From contig JABAKE010000002.1 in the NCBI GenBank assembly GCA_019779905.1, forward strand, positions 1-64,000: 64,000 nt of DNA, read 5' to 3'. Made by a program: the position numbers and the translations under genes. Below are positions 1-8,040 of the stretch, piece by piece (positions within the stretch are counted from its first letter, which is position 1; each line of letters starts with the position of its first letter). Under the pieces are notes generated by a model. The model worked only from the letters and a program-made list of their open reading frames with translations, had not been told where the DNA came from and did not search any database. Source of the stretch: Modestobacter lapidis. GTDB lineage: Bacteria; Actinomycetota; Actinomycetes; Mycobacteriales; Geodermatophilaceae.

Positions 1-32
1 ACCACCGGGCTGCGGCAACCGCCACAGCGTGA

Positions 33-626
33 TCAACCCGAGGACCTGTCCACGATCCTTGACACAGCCCAGTTGTTGTAGGTGGAGTGCCGGGCGGTGC
101 AGGCGACGCCGTTGGTGGTGTCGCGGACCTGGGTGAGTCGCTTGAGCCGGTCGTAGCCGTAGGTCTTGCTCGAGGCCGGGGTGGTGAGGCTGATCCACTG
201 CCCGGCGCTGTTCTGTACCCCGTCGGAGGCCGCGACGGTGACTCCGTCGCTGGTGCGGGTGTAGGTGCGGTTGATTGGTGTTCGGTTGGCGTCGTAGTCG
301 ATGGCCAGGGCGACCCCGCCGGGCAGGGTCTGGTTGGTGACCTGGCCGTCGGGGCCGTAGACGGCGGAGATGGTGCCGGCGACGGAGTCGGTGACCGAGG
401 TGACGTAGCCCCGCGGCTCGGCGGTGCGGTCGTAGGTGAACGTCGTGGAAGAGCCGAGACTGTCGGTGACGGTGGTGGGCTTGCCGTGGGCGTCGAAGAC
501 GCTGGAGGTCCAGCCGCCGGCGGCGTCGGTGTACTTGGTCATCCGGCCCAGGGCGTCGAACTCGGGACTCCAAGCGCATAGGCGCAGGCGTCCGCCGAAA
601 AGATGGCAGAATCGCTCAGTAATCAC
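33..626 (-). pseudogene. RHS/YD-repeat protein fragment
   Basis: The reading frame carries several degenerate YD repeats (for example YDRTAEPRGY, YGPDGQ, YDANRT and YGYDRLKRLTQV), the signature of RHS/YD-repeat wall-associated or polymorphic-toxin proteins. Full-length members are well over 1,000 residues; this is about 180 residues of repeat. The first ~20 residues (up to ...RLCAWSP) do not look like RHS sequence, and the C-terminus breaks off after a repeat with unrelated residues, so both ends are truncated. It is therefore best read as a relic left by recombination, or an internal cassette, not as a functional gene. No associated immunity gene or toxin tip is visible to its left because the window begins there. 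Confidence 0.7.
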
Positions 627-983
627 AACGACACACGCAGTAGGACACAGCAGCGTGTCCCCTGCACAACACCGGCCTCAATCCCCCGACATGCATGGCC
701 GCTTCCGCGGTCACCTCCTGGGCCGACGACCGCGCCAAGCTGGATTTCACGGGGATGACGATGCATCGGCAATCCCCGGGGTGGGGGGGCGCGCAGGCGT
801 CGGTGCGGCTGTCCGCGACGCCCCCCGACATGAAGCGCCCCAGGACCCGGGCCTGCTCCGCGCGCTGTGATCCGTGTGGCATCGCGGACGGTGGGACGCT
901 CCCCGCCGACCCTCTATGCCGGCACTAGGCTGGACCGAGTCGACGGACCCCGGCCCGGGGTCCGGGGAGCGGGAGGCTCAGCC
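627..983. other. intergenic stretch without recognisable gene
   Basis: Short open frames exist on both strands but none has family-like composition. The right part holds a candidate -10 hexamer TAGGCT at 926-931 and a purine-rich GGGAGG at 971-976 that serve the next gene. The left part is probably debris next to the RHS remnant. Confidence 0.4.
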
Positions 984-1394
984 CTGATCTTCAAGGCGGT
1001 CCGGAGCGGGCGACCGTATCCCGACCACAACTTCTCCACCCGCGACTGGGCACTGATCCCGCCGCGGCAGATCCGGCTCGACACGCTGGTCACCACCAAG
1101 CGCGAGCTGGCCCTCGACGCGTTGCTCGCCGACGACTCGACCTTCTACGGCGACCTGTTCCCGCACGCCGTCCAGTGGCAGGGCGAGCTCTACCTCGAGG
1201 ACGGGCTGCACCGGGCGCTGCGCGCCGCCCTGCAGCAGCGCAACGTGATCCACGTGCGCGTGCTCGAGCTCGACGCGCTCATCCGGTCCGGCGGCGCCGA
1301 CGCCGCCGAGCCGGCGCCCCAGCCGGCCGGTGAGCTCCCCGACACCCACGCCCCCTGGGGCACCGGCCCCTGGGGCGCGGCCAACCGCGGCTGA
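984..1394 (+). CDS. ParB-like small conserved actinobacterial protein
   Basis: A 136-residue protein whose conserved core starts LIFKAVRSGRPYPDH and includes a pattern LYLEDGLHRALRAAL that resembles the DGxHR motif of ParB/Srx-type nuclease folds. The C-terminal ~35 residues are Pro/Ala/Gly-rich and probably disordered. The function is not established; I only recognise it as a conserved actinobacterial family. Start choice: the frame is open back to GTG 867, but a TAGGCT -10 at 926-931 would start transcription near 938. The best ribosome site, GGGAGG at 971-976, lies seven bases before a CTG codon at 984, exactly where family similarity begins. I therefore prefer a CTG start. GTG 867 is the conventional alternative. 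Nothing ties it functionally to the neighbouring two-component genes on the other strand. Confidence 0.6.
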   Translation: MIFKAVRSGRPYPDHNFSTRDWALIPPRQIRLDTLVTTKRELALDALLADDSTFYGDLFPHAVQWQGELYLEDGLHRALRAALQQRNVIHVRVLELDALIRSGGADAAEPAPQPAGELPDTHAPWGTGPWGAANRG

Positions 1395-1399
1395 CCCGC

Positions 1400-2017
1400 T
1401 CAGAGCCAGCCCTTCTCCTCGGCCACCCGGGCGGCCTCGACCCGGGTGCGGGCGCCGGTCTTGCCGATCGCCGAGGACAGGTAGTTGCGCACCGTCCCCT
1501 CGGACAGGAACAGCTGCGCGGCGATGTCCGCGACGGTCGCCCCGGTGGCCGCGGACCGGAGCACGTCGGCCTCCCGTCCGGACAGCGGCGTCGCGCCCAG
1601 GGCCAGCGCCGCCGCCGCCAGGTCCCGGTCGATCACCCGCTCCCCGCCCATCACCGCGCGGATCGACCGGGCCAGCTCGGCGACCGGGGAGTCCTTCACC
1701 AGGAAGCCGGCCGCTCCCACCTCCATCGCGCGGCGCAGGAAACCCGGGCGGCCGAACGTGGTGAGCACCACCGCCCGCACCCCGGGCAGCTCCGCCGCCA
1801 GCTCCCGGGCGGCCTCGATGCCGTCCTGGCCGGGCATCTCGATGTCCAGCAGCGCCACGTCCGGCGCCGCCGCCCGGGCCGCCGCCAGCACCTCGTCGCC
1901 GCGGCCGACCTCGGCGACGACCTCGATGTCCTCCTCCAGGTCCAGCAGCGCCCGCAGCGCGCCGCGGACCAGCGTCTGGTCCTCGGCGAGCAGCACCCGG
2001 ATCACAGGCTCGGTCAC
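1400..2017 (-). CDS. NarL/DesR-type response regulator
   Basis: A 205-residue two-domain regulator. The receiver domain spans about residues 6-122, with the acidic pair at EDQ (12-14), phospho-acceptor Asp58 in LLDIEMPG and the conserved Lys108 in FLVKDS. A LuxR-type HTH follows (about 143-205; LSGREADVL...SEGTVRNYLSSAI). It is expected to bind DNA as a phosphorylated dimer and control genes nearby, plausibly the ABC-2 exporter encoded just upstream, which is the usual target of DesK/DesR-like pairs. Start GTG 2017 is chosen because GAGGGGGG lies five bases upstream; longer GTG/ATG options would add a non-family stretch. It follows its histidine kinase after about 73 bases. Confidence 0.9.
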   Translation of the reverse strand: MTEPVIRVLLAEDQTLVRGALRALLDLEEDIEVVAEVGRGDEVLAAARAAAPDVALLDIEMPGQDGIEAARELAAELPGVRAVVLTTFGRPGFLRRAMEVGAAGFLVKDSPVAELARSIRAVMGGERVIDRDLAAAALALGATPLSGREADVLRSAATGATVADIAAQLFLSEGTVRNYLSSAIGKTGARTRVEAARVAEEKGWL

Positions 2018-2090
2018 GTGCCCCCCTCGCTGGCGCTCGTCGGCCACGTGCCCCTGGATGCTCTGCCCCTGCGTGACCTCGCAAGTTCGG

Positions 2091-3203
2091 TCACGTGCTC
2101 ACCGACGCCGGGACCACGGGGACCGAGGCGCGCACCCGGTAGCCCCCGCCGTCGACCGGCCCCGCGTCCAGCTCGCCACCGAGGGCGGCGACCCGTTCGC
2201 GGAGCCCAGCCAGGCCCGCCCCCGGCGCGCGCCCCAGCACGGTCATCCGGTCGCCGGCGCCGGCCCCGTCGTCGGTCACGGTCAGCTCGGCCCGGACGCC
2301 GTCCTCGGCGAGCCCCACGGTCACCGAGCGGGCGCCGCTGTGCCGCAGCACGTTCGTGGTGGCCTCCCGCACCACCCAGCCGAGGGCGGCGTCGACGGCC
2401 CCGGGAAGCGCCGCCACCCGGTCGGGCTGGCGCAGGGTGATGCCCGCCCCGGCCAGCGCGGCCCGCGCCTCCGCCAGCGCCTGCGCGCAGCTCACCTGCC
2501 GGTAGCCACTCACCGCCTCCCGCACCTCCGCCAGCGCCCGGCGGGCGGCCTCCTCGACGTCGGTCATCTCCGCACTCGCGCGGCGGGGGTCGACCTCGGC
2601 GAGCCGGCGGGCCAGCTCGCTCTTCAGCGCGATCAGCGACAGCGAGTGGCCGAGCAGGTCGTGCAGGTCGCGGGCGAAGCGGAGCCGCTCCTCGGCGACC
2701 GCGTTGCGGGCCAGCTCCTCGCGGGCCTCCTGCAGCTCCCGGTTCACGGTCATCAGGTAGCCGGTGCCCTGGATGGCGAAGGCGGTGAGCAGGCAGATGG
2801 GCGGCAGGAACAACAGCCCGGAGGCCCCGTCGACGAGGATCACGGCACCGCAGAGCACCGCCGCGGCGACCACGGCGGGCCATACCCAGCGCCCGGGCAG
2901 CGTGGCGGCGGCCGCCGCCGAGACGTAGATCATCAGGCCGGACCAGCTGGCCCCGTAGCCGACCGCCAGCGCGACGGCGAGCAGCACCATCACCACGAAC
3001 TCCGGCCGCAGCGCCCGCGGCCGGCCGAGCTGACCGATCACCCGCAGGTAGACCGCCGTGAAGGCCAGCAGCCCGGCCCCGGCGACCCAGCGCGCCAACA
3101 CCGGGCGGTCGGTGGTGACGATGTCGGTGATCGGGAAGACCTGGAACAGCAGCCAGGGCGCGGCCCACATCGCCTGACCCCACCAGCTGCTCGATCGGTT
3201 CAC
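2091..3203 (-). CDS. DesK-type sensor histidine kinase
   Basis: A 370-residue membrane kinase. The N-terminal ~155 residues contain five or six hydrophobic segments. A HisKA_3 dimerisation/phosphoacceptor helix follows, with His181 in FARDLHDLLGHSLSLI, and then a HATPase_c domain (N-box VVREATTNVLRHS, G-box DDGAGAG). It phosphorylates the response regulator encoded directly downstream. The GTG at 3203 is preferred: upstream codons in the same frame overlap the permease gene and encode Arg/Gly-rich shadow sequence. The gene order kinase-regulator behind an ABC-2 permease and ATPase is the classic arrangement for lipid- or antibiotic-stress exporters in Gram-positives; the signal sensed cannot be read from sequence. 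Confidence 0.88.
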   Translation of the reverse strand: MNRSSSWWGQAMWAAPWLLFQVFPITDIVTTDRPVLARWVAGAGLLAFTAVYLRVIGQLGRPRALRPEFVVMVLLAVALAVGYGASWSGLMIYVSAAAAATLPGRWVWPAVVAAAVLCGAVILVDGASGLLFLPPICLLTAFAIQGTGYLMTVNRELQEAREELARNAVAEERLRFARDLHDLLGHSLSLIALKSELARRLAEVDPRRASAEMTDVEEAARRALAEVREAVSGYRQVSCAQALAEARAALAGAGITLRQPDRVAALPGAVDAALGWVVREATTNVLRHSGARSVTVGLAEDGVRAELTVTDDGAGAGDRMTVLGRAPGAGLAGLRERVAALGGELDAGPVDGGGYRVRASVPVVPASVST

Positions 3204-3238
3204 CGGACGGACGCTAGCGCTCGGTGCCCGGCCACGGC

Positions 3239-3985
3239 TCAACCCGCGACCGCGTGCAGCGGGCGCCGCCGCGCGACGGCCACGGCGGCCACCGAGAACA
3301 GCGCGGTGAACCCGGCCACGGCCAGCACCGCCCCTCCCGACGGCGTGCCGCCGGCCGCGACGTCCCGGCCCAGCTCGGCGTACCAGTACGAGGGCATCAC
3401 GCGGGCCAGCGCCGCCATCCCGGACGGGAACCACTCGACGGAGACCCACAGCCCGCCGAGCGCGGCGAGCACCGTGCCGAGGATGCCGATGGCCGCGCCG
3501 GCGGCCTGGCTGTCCAGCGCCAGCCCGATCGCCAGGCCCAGCGCGACGAAGGCGACCGAGCCGGCCCAGAGCACCGCGATCAGGGCCGCCCAGGTGGCCG
3601 GCCGCAGCTCGATGCCGTTGACGAATCGGCCGACGAGCGCCACGACGACCAGGCTGGGCAGCACCAGCAGGGCACCCACCAGCACGTCAACGGTGAAGGC
3701 GGTGCCGGTGGGCACCGGGGTGACGCGGAGCTGGCGCAGCCAGCCGGACGCGCGGTCGAAGGCCAGCCGGATGGTCGCACCCAGCGCGGCACCGAGGGCG
3801 CCGTAGGCCATCATCGACACCATGTAGGGGCGCGCGTTCGCCTGGTACTCGGCCGGGTCGGCCGCCAGGTTGCCGAAGATCTTGGTGAAGAAGACCGTGA
3901 ACAGCGCGGGGAGCAGCACCGTGAAGAAGAGGTACTGGCGGTTGCGGCCCACCCGACGGAGCTGGAACAGCAGCAGACCGCTCAT
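3239..3985 (-). CDS. ABC-2 type transporter permease
   Basis: A 248-residue membrane protein with about six hydrophobic helices, the typical size and layout of an ABC2_membrane subunit (first helix YLFFTVLLPALFTVFF, last helix AVLAVAGFTALFSVAAVAVA). It begins with ATG overlapping the stop of the ATPase gene by four bases (ATGA), so the two are translationally coupled. It probably exports a drug, lipid or lipopeptide together with that ATPase. The adjacent histidine kinase/response regulator pair is the likely regulatory system. The substrate is unknown. Confidence 0.85.
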   Translation of the reverse strand: MSGLLLFQLRRVGRNRQYLFFTVLLPALFTVFFTKIFGNLAADPAEYQANARPYMVSMMAYGALGAALGATIRLAFDRASGWLRQLRVTPVPTGTAFTVDVLVGALLVLPSLVVVALVGRFVNGIELRPATWAALIAVLWAGSVAFVALGLAIGLALDSQAAGAAIGILGTVLAALGGLWVSVEWFPSGMAALARVMPSYWYAELGRDVAAGGTPSGGAVLAVAGFTALFSVAAVAVARRRPLHAVAG

Positions 3986-4875
3986 CGCGTTCCTCCGGCG
4001 GTGAGCCGCAGGAACGCCTGTTCAAGGGTGGCGCCGCGGACCTCGAGGTCGGGCAGCCGGTCGTGGCGGGCGAGCAGCGCCCGCAGCGTGGCCTCGGCGT
4101 CGGAGGTGGCCAGCTCGACCAGCTCCCCGGCCGCACTGACCGAGGTGACGCCGGGCAGGCCGGCCAGCTCGCCGCGCTCCCCCGGCGCGGTGAACCGGAT
4201 GGTGCGCCCGGCGACCGCGGCCTTCACCGCGGTGGCGGAGCCGTCGGCCACGATCCGGCCGCCGGCGACCACGACCACCCGGTCGGCGACCGCGTCGGCC
4301 TCGTCGAGGTGGTGGGTGGCGAACACGACGGTGTGCCCGCGGCCGGCCAGCGCGCGCATCGTCGTCCAGAAGGCCTGGCGCGCCGCGACGTCCATGGCCG
4401 AGGTCGGCTCGTCGAGCACCAGCAGCGGTGGGGCGCCGGCCAGCGCCAGGGCCAGCAGGACCCGCTGACGCTGGCCGCCGGACAGCGCGTCCACCTTCCG
4501 GGTGAGCAGCCCGTCGATGCCCGCGGTGACGGAGAGGTCCCCGACCGGCCACGGGGTGTCGTACTGCCGCCGGACCAGCTCGAGGACCTCGCCCACCCGG
4601 GTCTCGCTGGGCAGGCCGCCGTGCTGCAGCATCGCGCCGACCCCACCGGCCCGGATAGCCTCGAGCGGCCCGCGGCCCAGCAGCCGGACGCGGCCTGCGG
4701 TGGGGCGGAACAGGCCGAGGGCGGCGTTGAGGACCGAGGACTTGCCGGCGCCGTTGGCGCCCAGCAGCGCGACCGTCTCCCCGGCGGCGATGCGCAGATC
4801 GAGCCGGTCGACGGCGAGCGTCTCGCCGTAGCGGACGGTCAGTTCCTCGATGTCGAGGACGGATGTCGGAGGCAT
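3982..4875 (-). CDS. ABC transporter ATP-binding protein (ABC-2 exporter)
   Basis: A 297-residue nucleotide-binding subunit. Walker A is GANGAGKSS (residues 39-47), the signature LSGGQRQR and Walker B LLVLDEPT follow, and the switch histidine is in ATHHLDEAD. About 75 residues past the core form a C-terminal extension typical of CcmA/DrrA-like ABC-2 ATPases. It pairs with the permease downstream (four-base overlap). The gene is first of the exporter-kinase-regulator cluster; upstream, CAGGCT six bases before the ATG could be a weak -10 for a leaderless transcript. Confidence 0.92.
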   Translation of the reverse strand: MPPTSVLDIEELTVRYGETLAVDRLDLRIAAGETVALLGANGAGKSSVLNAALGLFRPTAGRVRLLGRGPLEAIRAGGVGAMLQHGGLPSETRVGEVLELVRRQYDTPWPVGDLSVTAGIDGLLTRKVDALSGGQRQRVLLALALAGAPPLLVLDEPTSAMDVAARQAFWTTMRALAGRGHTVVFATHHLDEADAVADRVVVVAGGRIVADGSATAVKAAVAGRTIRFTAPGERGELAGLPGVTSVSAAGELVELATSDAEATLRALLARHDRLPDLEVRGATLEQAFLRLTAGGTR

Positions 4876-4975
4876 GCTCCCAGCCTGGCCGGGGACCCGG
4901 TGGACGCGGCAGTGCAGAACGTCGTCGAGTCACTCTGACATCCGTCAGGTCGGGCTGAGTTCCCGACCTCAACGC

Positions 4976-5023
4976 AGGCGGGGAACGGTACCTGGCAGCG
5001 GGGTGGTCCGAAGGATCACGATG
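4976..5023 (-). repeat. dispersed structured repeat, copy A (GGTACC / C-GAA-G hairpin)
   Basis: This segment lies directly after the hemW stop codon. It shares GCGGGGA, CGGTACCTGG and GTCCGAAGGA in the same order and spacing with copy B at 15613-15661. The right part folds as GTGGTCC-GAA-GGATCAC, with one G-U pair where copy B has C-G. Its role is unknown; it could be a terminator, a protein-binding palindrome or a small dispersed repeat. Confidence 0.55.
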
Positions 5024-5026
5024 TGC

Positions 5027-6256
5027 TCAGCTGAGGTCCCGGATGACGGCGTCGGCGAGCAGCCGGCCGCGGTCGGTGAGGACGGCGCGGCCCCCGGCGT
5101 GCGGCGCCGGCTCCAGCAGCCCGCGGACGACGGACTCCGCCGCCCGCGCCCGCCCGGCGTCGGACAGGGCCTCCAGGGGTAGCCCGTCACGCAGGCGCAG
5201 CCCGAGCATGACCCGCTCGAGGGCCTGGTCGTCCGGGGTGAGCAGCTCCGCGTCGGCGGCCGGGTGCAGCCCGCCGGCCAGCCGGTCGGCGTACGCGGCC
5301 GGGTGCTTCACGTTCCACCAGCGCAACCCGCCGACGTGCGAGTGCGCGCCGGGCCCCACCCCCCACCAGTTCGCGTTGGCCCAGTACAGCTCGTTGTGCC
5401 GGCACCGGGCGGCCCGGTCGCGCGCCCAGTTGGACACCTCGTACCAGCCCAGCCCGGCACCACCGAGCACCCGGTCCGCCTGCTCGTAGCGGTCGGCCAG
5501 GACGTCGTCGTCGGGCATCGGCAGCTCGCCGCGGGCCACCCGCCGGGCCAGCCGGGTGCCCTGCTCGACGATCAGCGCGTACGCGCTGACGTGGTCGACC
5601 GGCGCGGCGAGGACGGCGTCCAGCGAGGCTGCCCAGTCGGCGCCGGTCTCCCCCGGTGCGCCGTAGATGAGGTCCAGGTTCACGTGCTCGAAGCCGGCGG
5701 CCCGCGCCTCGCGCGCCGCCTGCACCGCCCGGCCGGGGGTGTGCCGGCGGTCCAGCACGGCGAGCACGTGCTCGGCGGCGGACTGCATGCCCAGGCTGAT
5801 CCGGGTGAAGCCGCCGGCGCGCAGGGTCGCCAGCGACTCCGGCGTCACCGACTCGGGGTTGGCCTCGGTGGTGACCTCCACATCGGGCGCGACCGGGAAC
5901 AGCTCGCGGACGGCGTCCATCACCGCCACCAGATCCGCGGCCGGCAGCAGCGTCGGGGTGCCACCGCCGACGAACACCGTCTGCACCGCGGGGCGGTCGG
6001 GCCCGAGCACCTCGGCGGCCAGCCGGAGCTCGGCGATCGCGGTGCCGGCGTACTCGGTGCGGTTGGCACCGGGGCCGAGCTCGTCGGAGGTGTAGGTGTT
6101 GAAGTCGCAGTAGCCGCAGCGGGTGGCGCAGAACGGCACGTGCACGTAGAGCCCGAAGGGGGTCCTCGCCAGCCCGGCGCGGGCGCTCTCGGGGAGCATC
6201 TCCGGGCCGGCCGGGAGGGCCGGGGTCTGGCCGAGCAGCGGCAGGGTCGTCGTCAT
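5027..6256 (-). CDS. hemW: HemW-type radical SAM heme chaperone
   Basis: A 409-residue radical-SAM protein with the [4Fe-4S] motif CATRCGYC (Cys43, Cys47, Cys50) shortly after FGLYVHVPF, the GGGTPTLL segment, and the HemN/HemW C-terminal part (HNELYWANANWWGVGPGAHSH). HemW family members were long called oxygen-independent coproporphyrinogen III oxidases but act as heme chaperones; they lack the extra N-terminal cysteine of true HemN. The CxxxCxxC pattern followed by GYCDF fits HemW. Start ATG 6256 has GGAGG six bases upstream. In Gram-positive genomes hemW often sits close to lepA/hrcA; here lepA is about 10 kb away, so the sel and ugp genes appear inserted between them. Confidence 0.9.
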   Translation of the reverse strand: MTTTLPLLGQTPALPAGPEMLPESARAGLARTPFGLYVHVPFCATRCGYCDFNTYTSDELGPGANRTEYAGTAIAELRLAAEVLGPDRPAVQTVFVGGGTPTLLPAADLVAVMDAVRELFPVAPDVEVTTEANPESVTPESLATLRAGGFTRISLGMQSAAEHVLAVLDRRHTPGRAVQAAREARAAGFEHVNLDLIYGAPGETGADWAASLDAVLAAPVDHVSAYALIVEQGTRLARRVARGELPMPDDDVLADRYEQADRVLGGAGLGWYEVSNWARDRAARCRHNELYWANANWWGVGPGAHSHVGGLRWWNVKHPAAYADRLAGGLHPAADAELLTPDDQALERVMLGLRLRDGLPLEALSDAGRARAAESVVRGLLEPAPHAGGRAVLTDRGRLLADAVIRDLS

Positions 6257-6294
6257 CTGGCCTCCAGTGTGCGCCAGTCGGGCAGGCTGCCCAG

Positions 6295-8040
6295 TCAGCG
6301 CAGCCGGCGGGTGTTGTCCGGCAGCCGCACGGTCACGCCACGGGCGTCCAGCCACTCGGCCAACGGGACGGCGACCCGGCGGCTGGTCCCCCACGTCTGC
6401 CGGGCCTGGCTGAGGGTGAACGGCTGCGGGATGGCGGCCAGCCGGGCCCGCGCCACCTCCGCCACCCCAGGAGCCAGGTAGATGCCGTCGGTGATCCGCA
6501 CCAGCTGCTCGTCCCGCACGGCGGCGGCGAGCTCGCGCGGTCCCAGCCCGGCGGCGGCCAGGTCCCCGGCCTCGGGGGCGGCGAACGGCTCGTCGGTCAG
6601 CCGCGCGCGGATGGCCTCCACCGCCCGCTGGACCGCCGGCGGCAGGCCCACCCCACCGACGACCACCCGGCCGCCGCGCAGCGCCAGCGGCGGCCGCAAC
6701 AATCCGCCGACCAGGTCGGCGTCCGGCAGGTCCAGCTCCTGCCGGACCCACTCGACCGGCGGCCCGGGCTCCAGCGGCAGCCGGGCGCGGTAGGACGCCA
6801 CGAGGGGCAGCACCCGGCCGGCCAACTGGTCGACCAGCCCGGGCGCCAGCAGCCACGGCCCGTGCGCCGTCGCCTCGGCCGGCACCGGCCAGCCCATCGC
6901 GACGAAGTCGGCACGCCGCACCACCCGGCGGCGGGTCAGGTCGGCCAGCGCCCCCGCCTCGCCGGGCGGCTGCTCCGCCAGCTCGGCGGCCCGGGTGCGG
7001 GCCGCGCCGCGGCGGCGCAGCTCCGGCGGGTCGACGTCGCGGACGTCGGCGCCCAGTACCCGCCGGCTGCCGGGGTCGCGGAGCAGCAGCCGGTCGCCCA
7101 CCCGCAGCGGCAACGCCTCGGCCAGCCGGAGCCGCAGCGCCGTCCCGTCCAGGGGCCGCACCCGGGCCGCCACCGTCGCCGACCCGATGTGGACGACCAT
7201 CTCGGCGGGCAGTCGGTCCTCCTCGGCGGCCAGCAGGGTGACGTCGAGGTCCGCGGTGCGCCGGAACGCGTCCGGGGTGAGCAGCGCGTCGCCGCGGACG
7301 ACCTCCTCGACAGCGACCCCGCGCAGGTTCAGCGCGACCCGGGCGGTGGCCGACGCGGTCTGCACCGGCTCGCCCAGCGAGTGCAGCCCGCGCACGGTCG
7401 CCGCCCGCCCGCCCAGGTCCAGCCGGTCCCCGACCGCGACCGACCCGGCCGCGAGAGTGCCGGTGACCACCGTCCCGGCGCCGCGGATGGTGAAGGCCCG
7501 GTCGACCCACAGCCGCACCGGCGCGGTCGTGGCGGGCGCCGGCAGGCCGGCCAGCACCGTCTCCAGCACCGCGGCCACCTCCGGCACGCCCGCGCCGGTG
7601 CGGGCGCTCGCGGCCACCGCCAGCAGTCGCCCCAGCGACGTGCCGGCCAGCCGTTCGGCGGCGTCGGCGAGCACCGGCCCGGGGTCGGCGGCGTCGGCCT
7701 TGGTCACCACGAGCAGCCCGTGCCGCACGCCCAGGGCGTCGAGGACGGCGACGTGCTCGCCGGTCTGCGCCGACCAGCCGTCGTCGGCCGCGACCACGAC
7801 CAGCGCGGCCGGCACTGACCCGACGCCGGCCAGCATGTTCCCGATGAAGCGCTCGTGACCGGGGACGTCGACCATGGCCAGCCGGCGCCCCGAGGGCAGC
7901 GTCGTCCAGGCGAAGCCCAGGTCGATGGTCAGGCCGCGGCGGCGCTCCTCCTCCCACCGGTCGGGCTCCATACCGGTGAGCGCGCGGACCAGGGTGGACT
8001 TGCCGTGGTCGACGTGGCCGGCGGTGGCGATGACGTCCAT
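6295..8040 (-). CDS. selB: selenocysteine-specific elongation factor SelB
   Basis: A 581-residue GTPase. The N-terminus carries the translation-factor G1 motif GHVDHGKST (residues 8-16), DVPGHERF (G3) and VVTKAD (G4). EF-Tu-like domains II/III follow, and the C-terminal ~200 residues form the winged-helix region (ending around VRLPDNTRRL) that in characterised SelB binds the SECIS hairpin of selenoprotein mRNAs. It delivers Sec-tRNA-Sec to the ribosome. The ATG overlaps the selA stop by one base (TGATG), so selA-selB are co-transcribed and coupled. Because the local tRNA-Sec has a CUA anticodon, this SelB should promote Sec insertion at UAG. No selenoprotein gene is visible within the window. 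Confidence 0.95.
   Translation of the reverse strand: MDVIATAGHVDHGKSTLVRALTGMEPDRWEEERRRGLTIDLGFAWTTLPSGRRLAMVDVPGHERFIGNMLAGVGSVPAALVVVAADDGWSAQTGEHVAVLDALGVRHGLLVVTKADAADPGPVLADAAERLAGTSLGRLLAVAASARTGAGVPEVAAVLETVLAGLPAPATTAPVRLWVDRAFTIRGAGTVVTGTLAAGSVAVGDRLDLGGRAATVRGLHSLGEPVQTASATARVALNLRGVAVEEVVRGDALLTPDAFRRTADLDVTLLAAEEDRLPAEMVVHIGSATVAARVRPLDGTALRLRLAEALPLRVGDRLLLRDPGSRRVLGADVRDVDPPELRRRGAARTRAAELAEQPPGEAGALADLTRRRVVRRADFVAMGWPVPAEATAHGPWLLAPGLVDQLAGRVLPLVASYRARLPLEPGPPVEWVRQELDLPDADLVGGLLRPPLALRGGRVVVGGVGLPPAVQRAVEAIRARLTDEPFAAPEAGDLAAAGLGPRELAAAVRDEQLVRITDGIYLAPGVAEVARARLAAIPQPFTLSQARQTWGTSRRVAVPLAEWLDARGVTVRLPDNTRRLR

Noticed and set aside
87-581. A plus-strand 164-codon frame opposite the RHS remnant.
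   Set aside because: It is Gly/Val/Asp-rich shadow sequence; the minus-strand frame carries the YD repeats.
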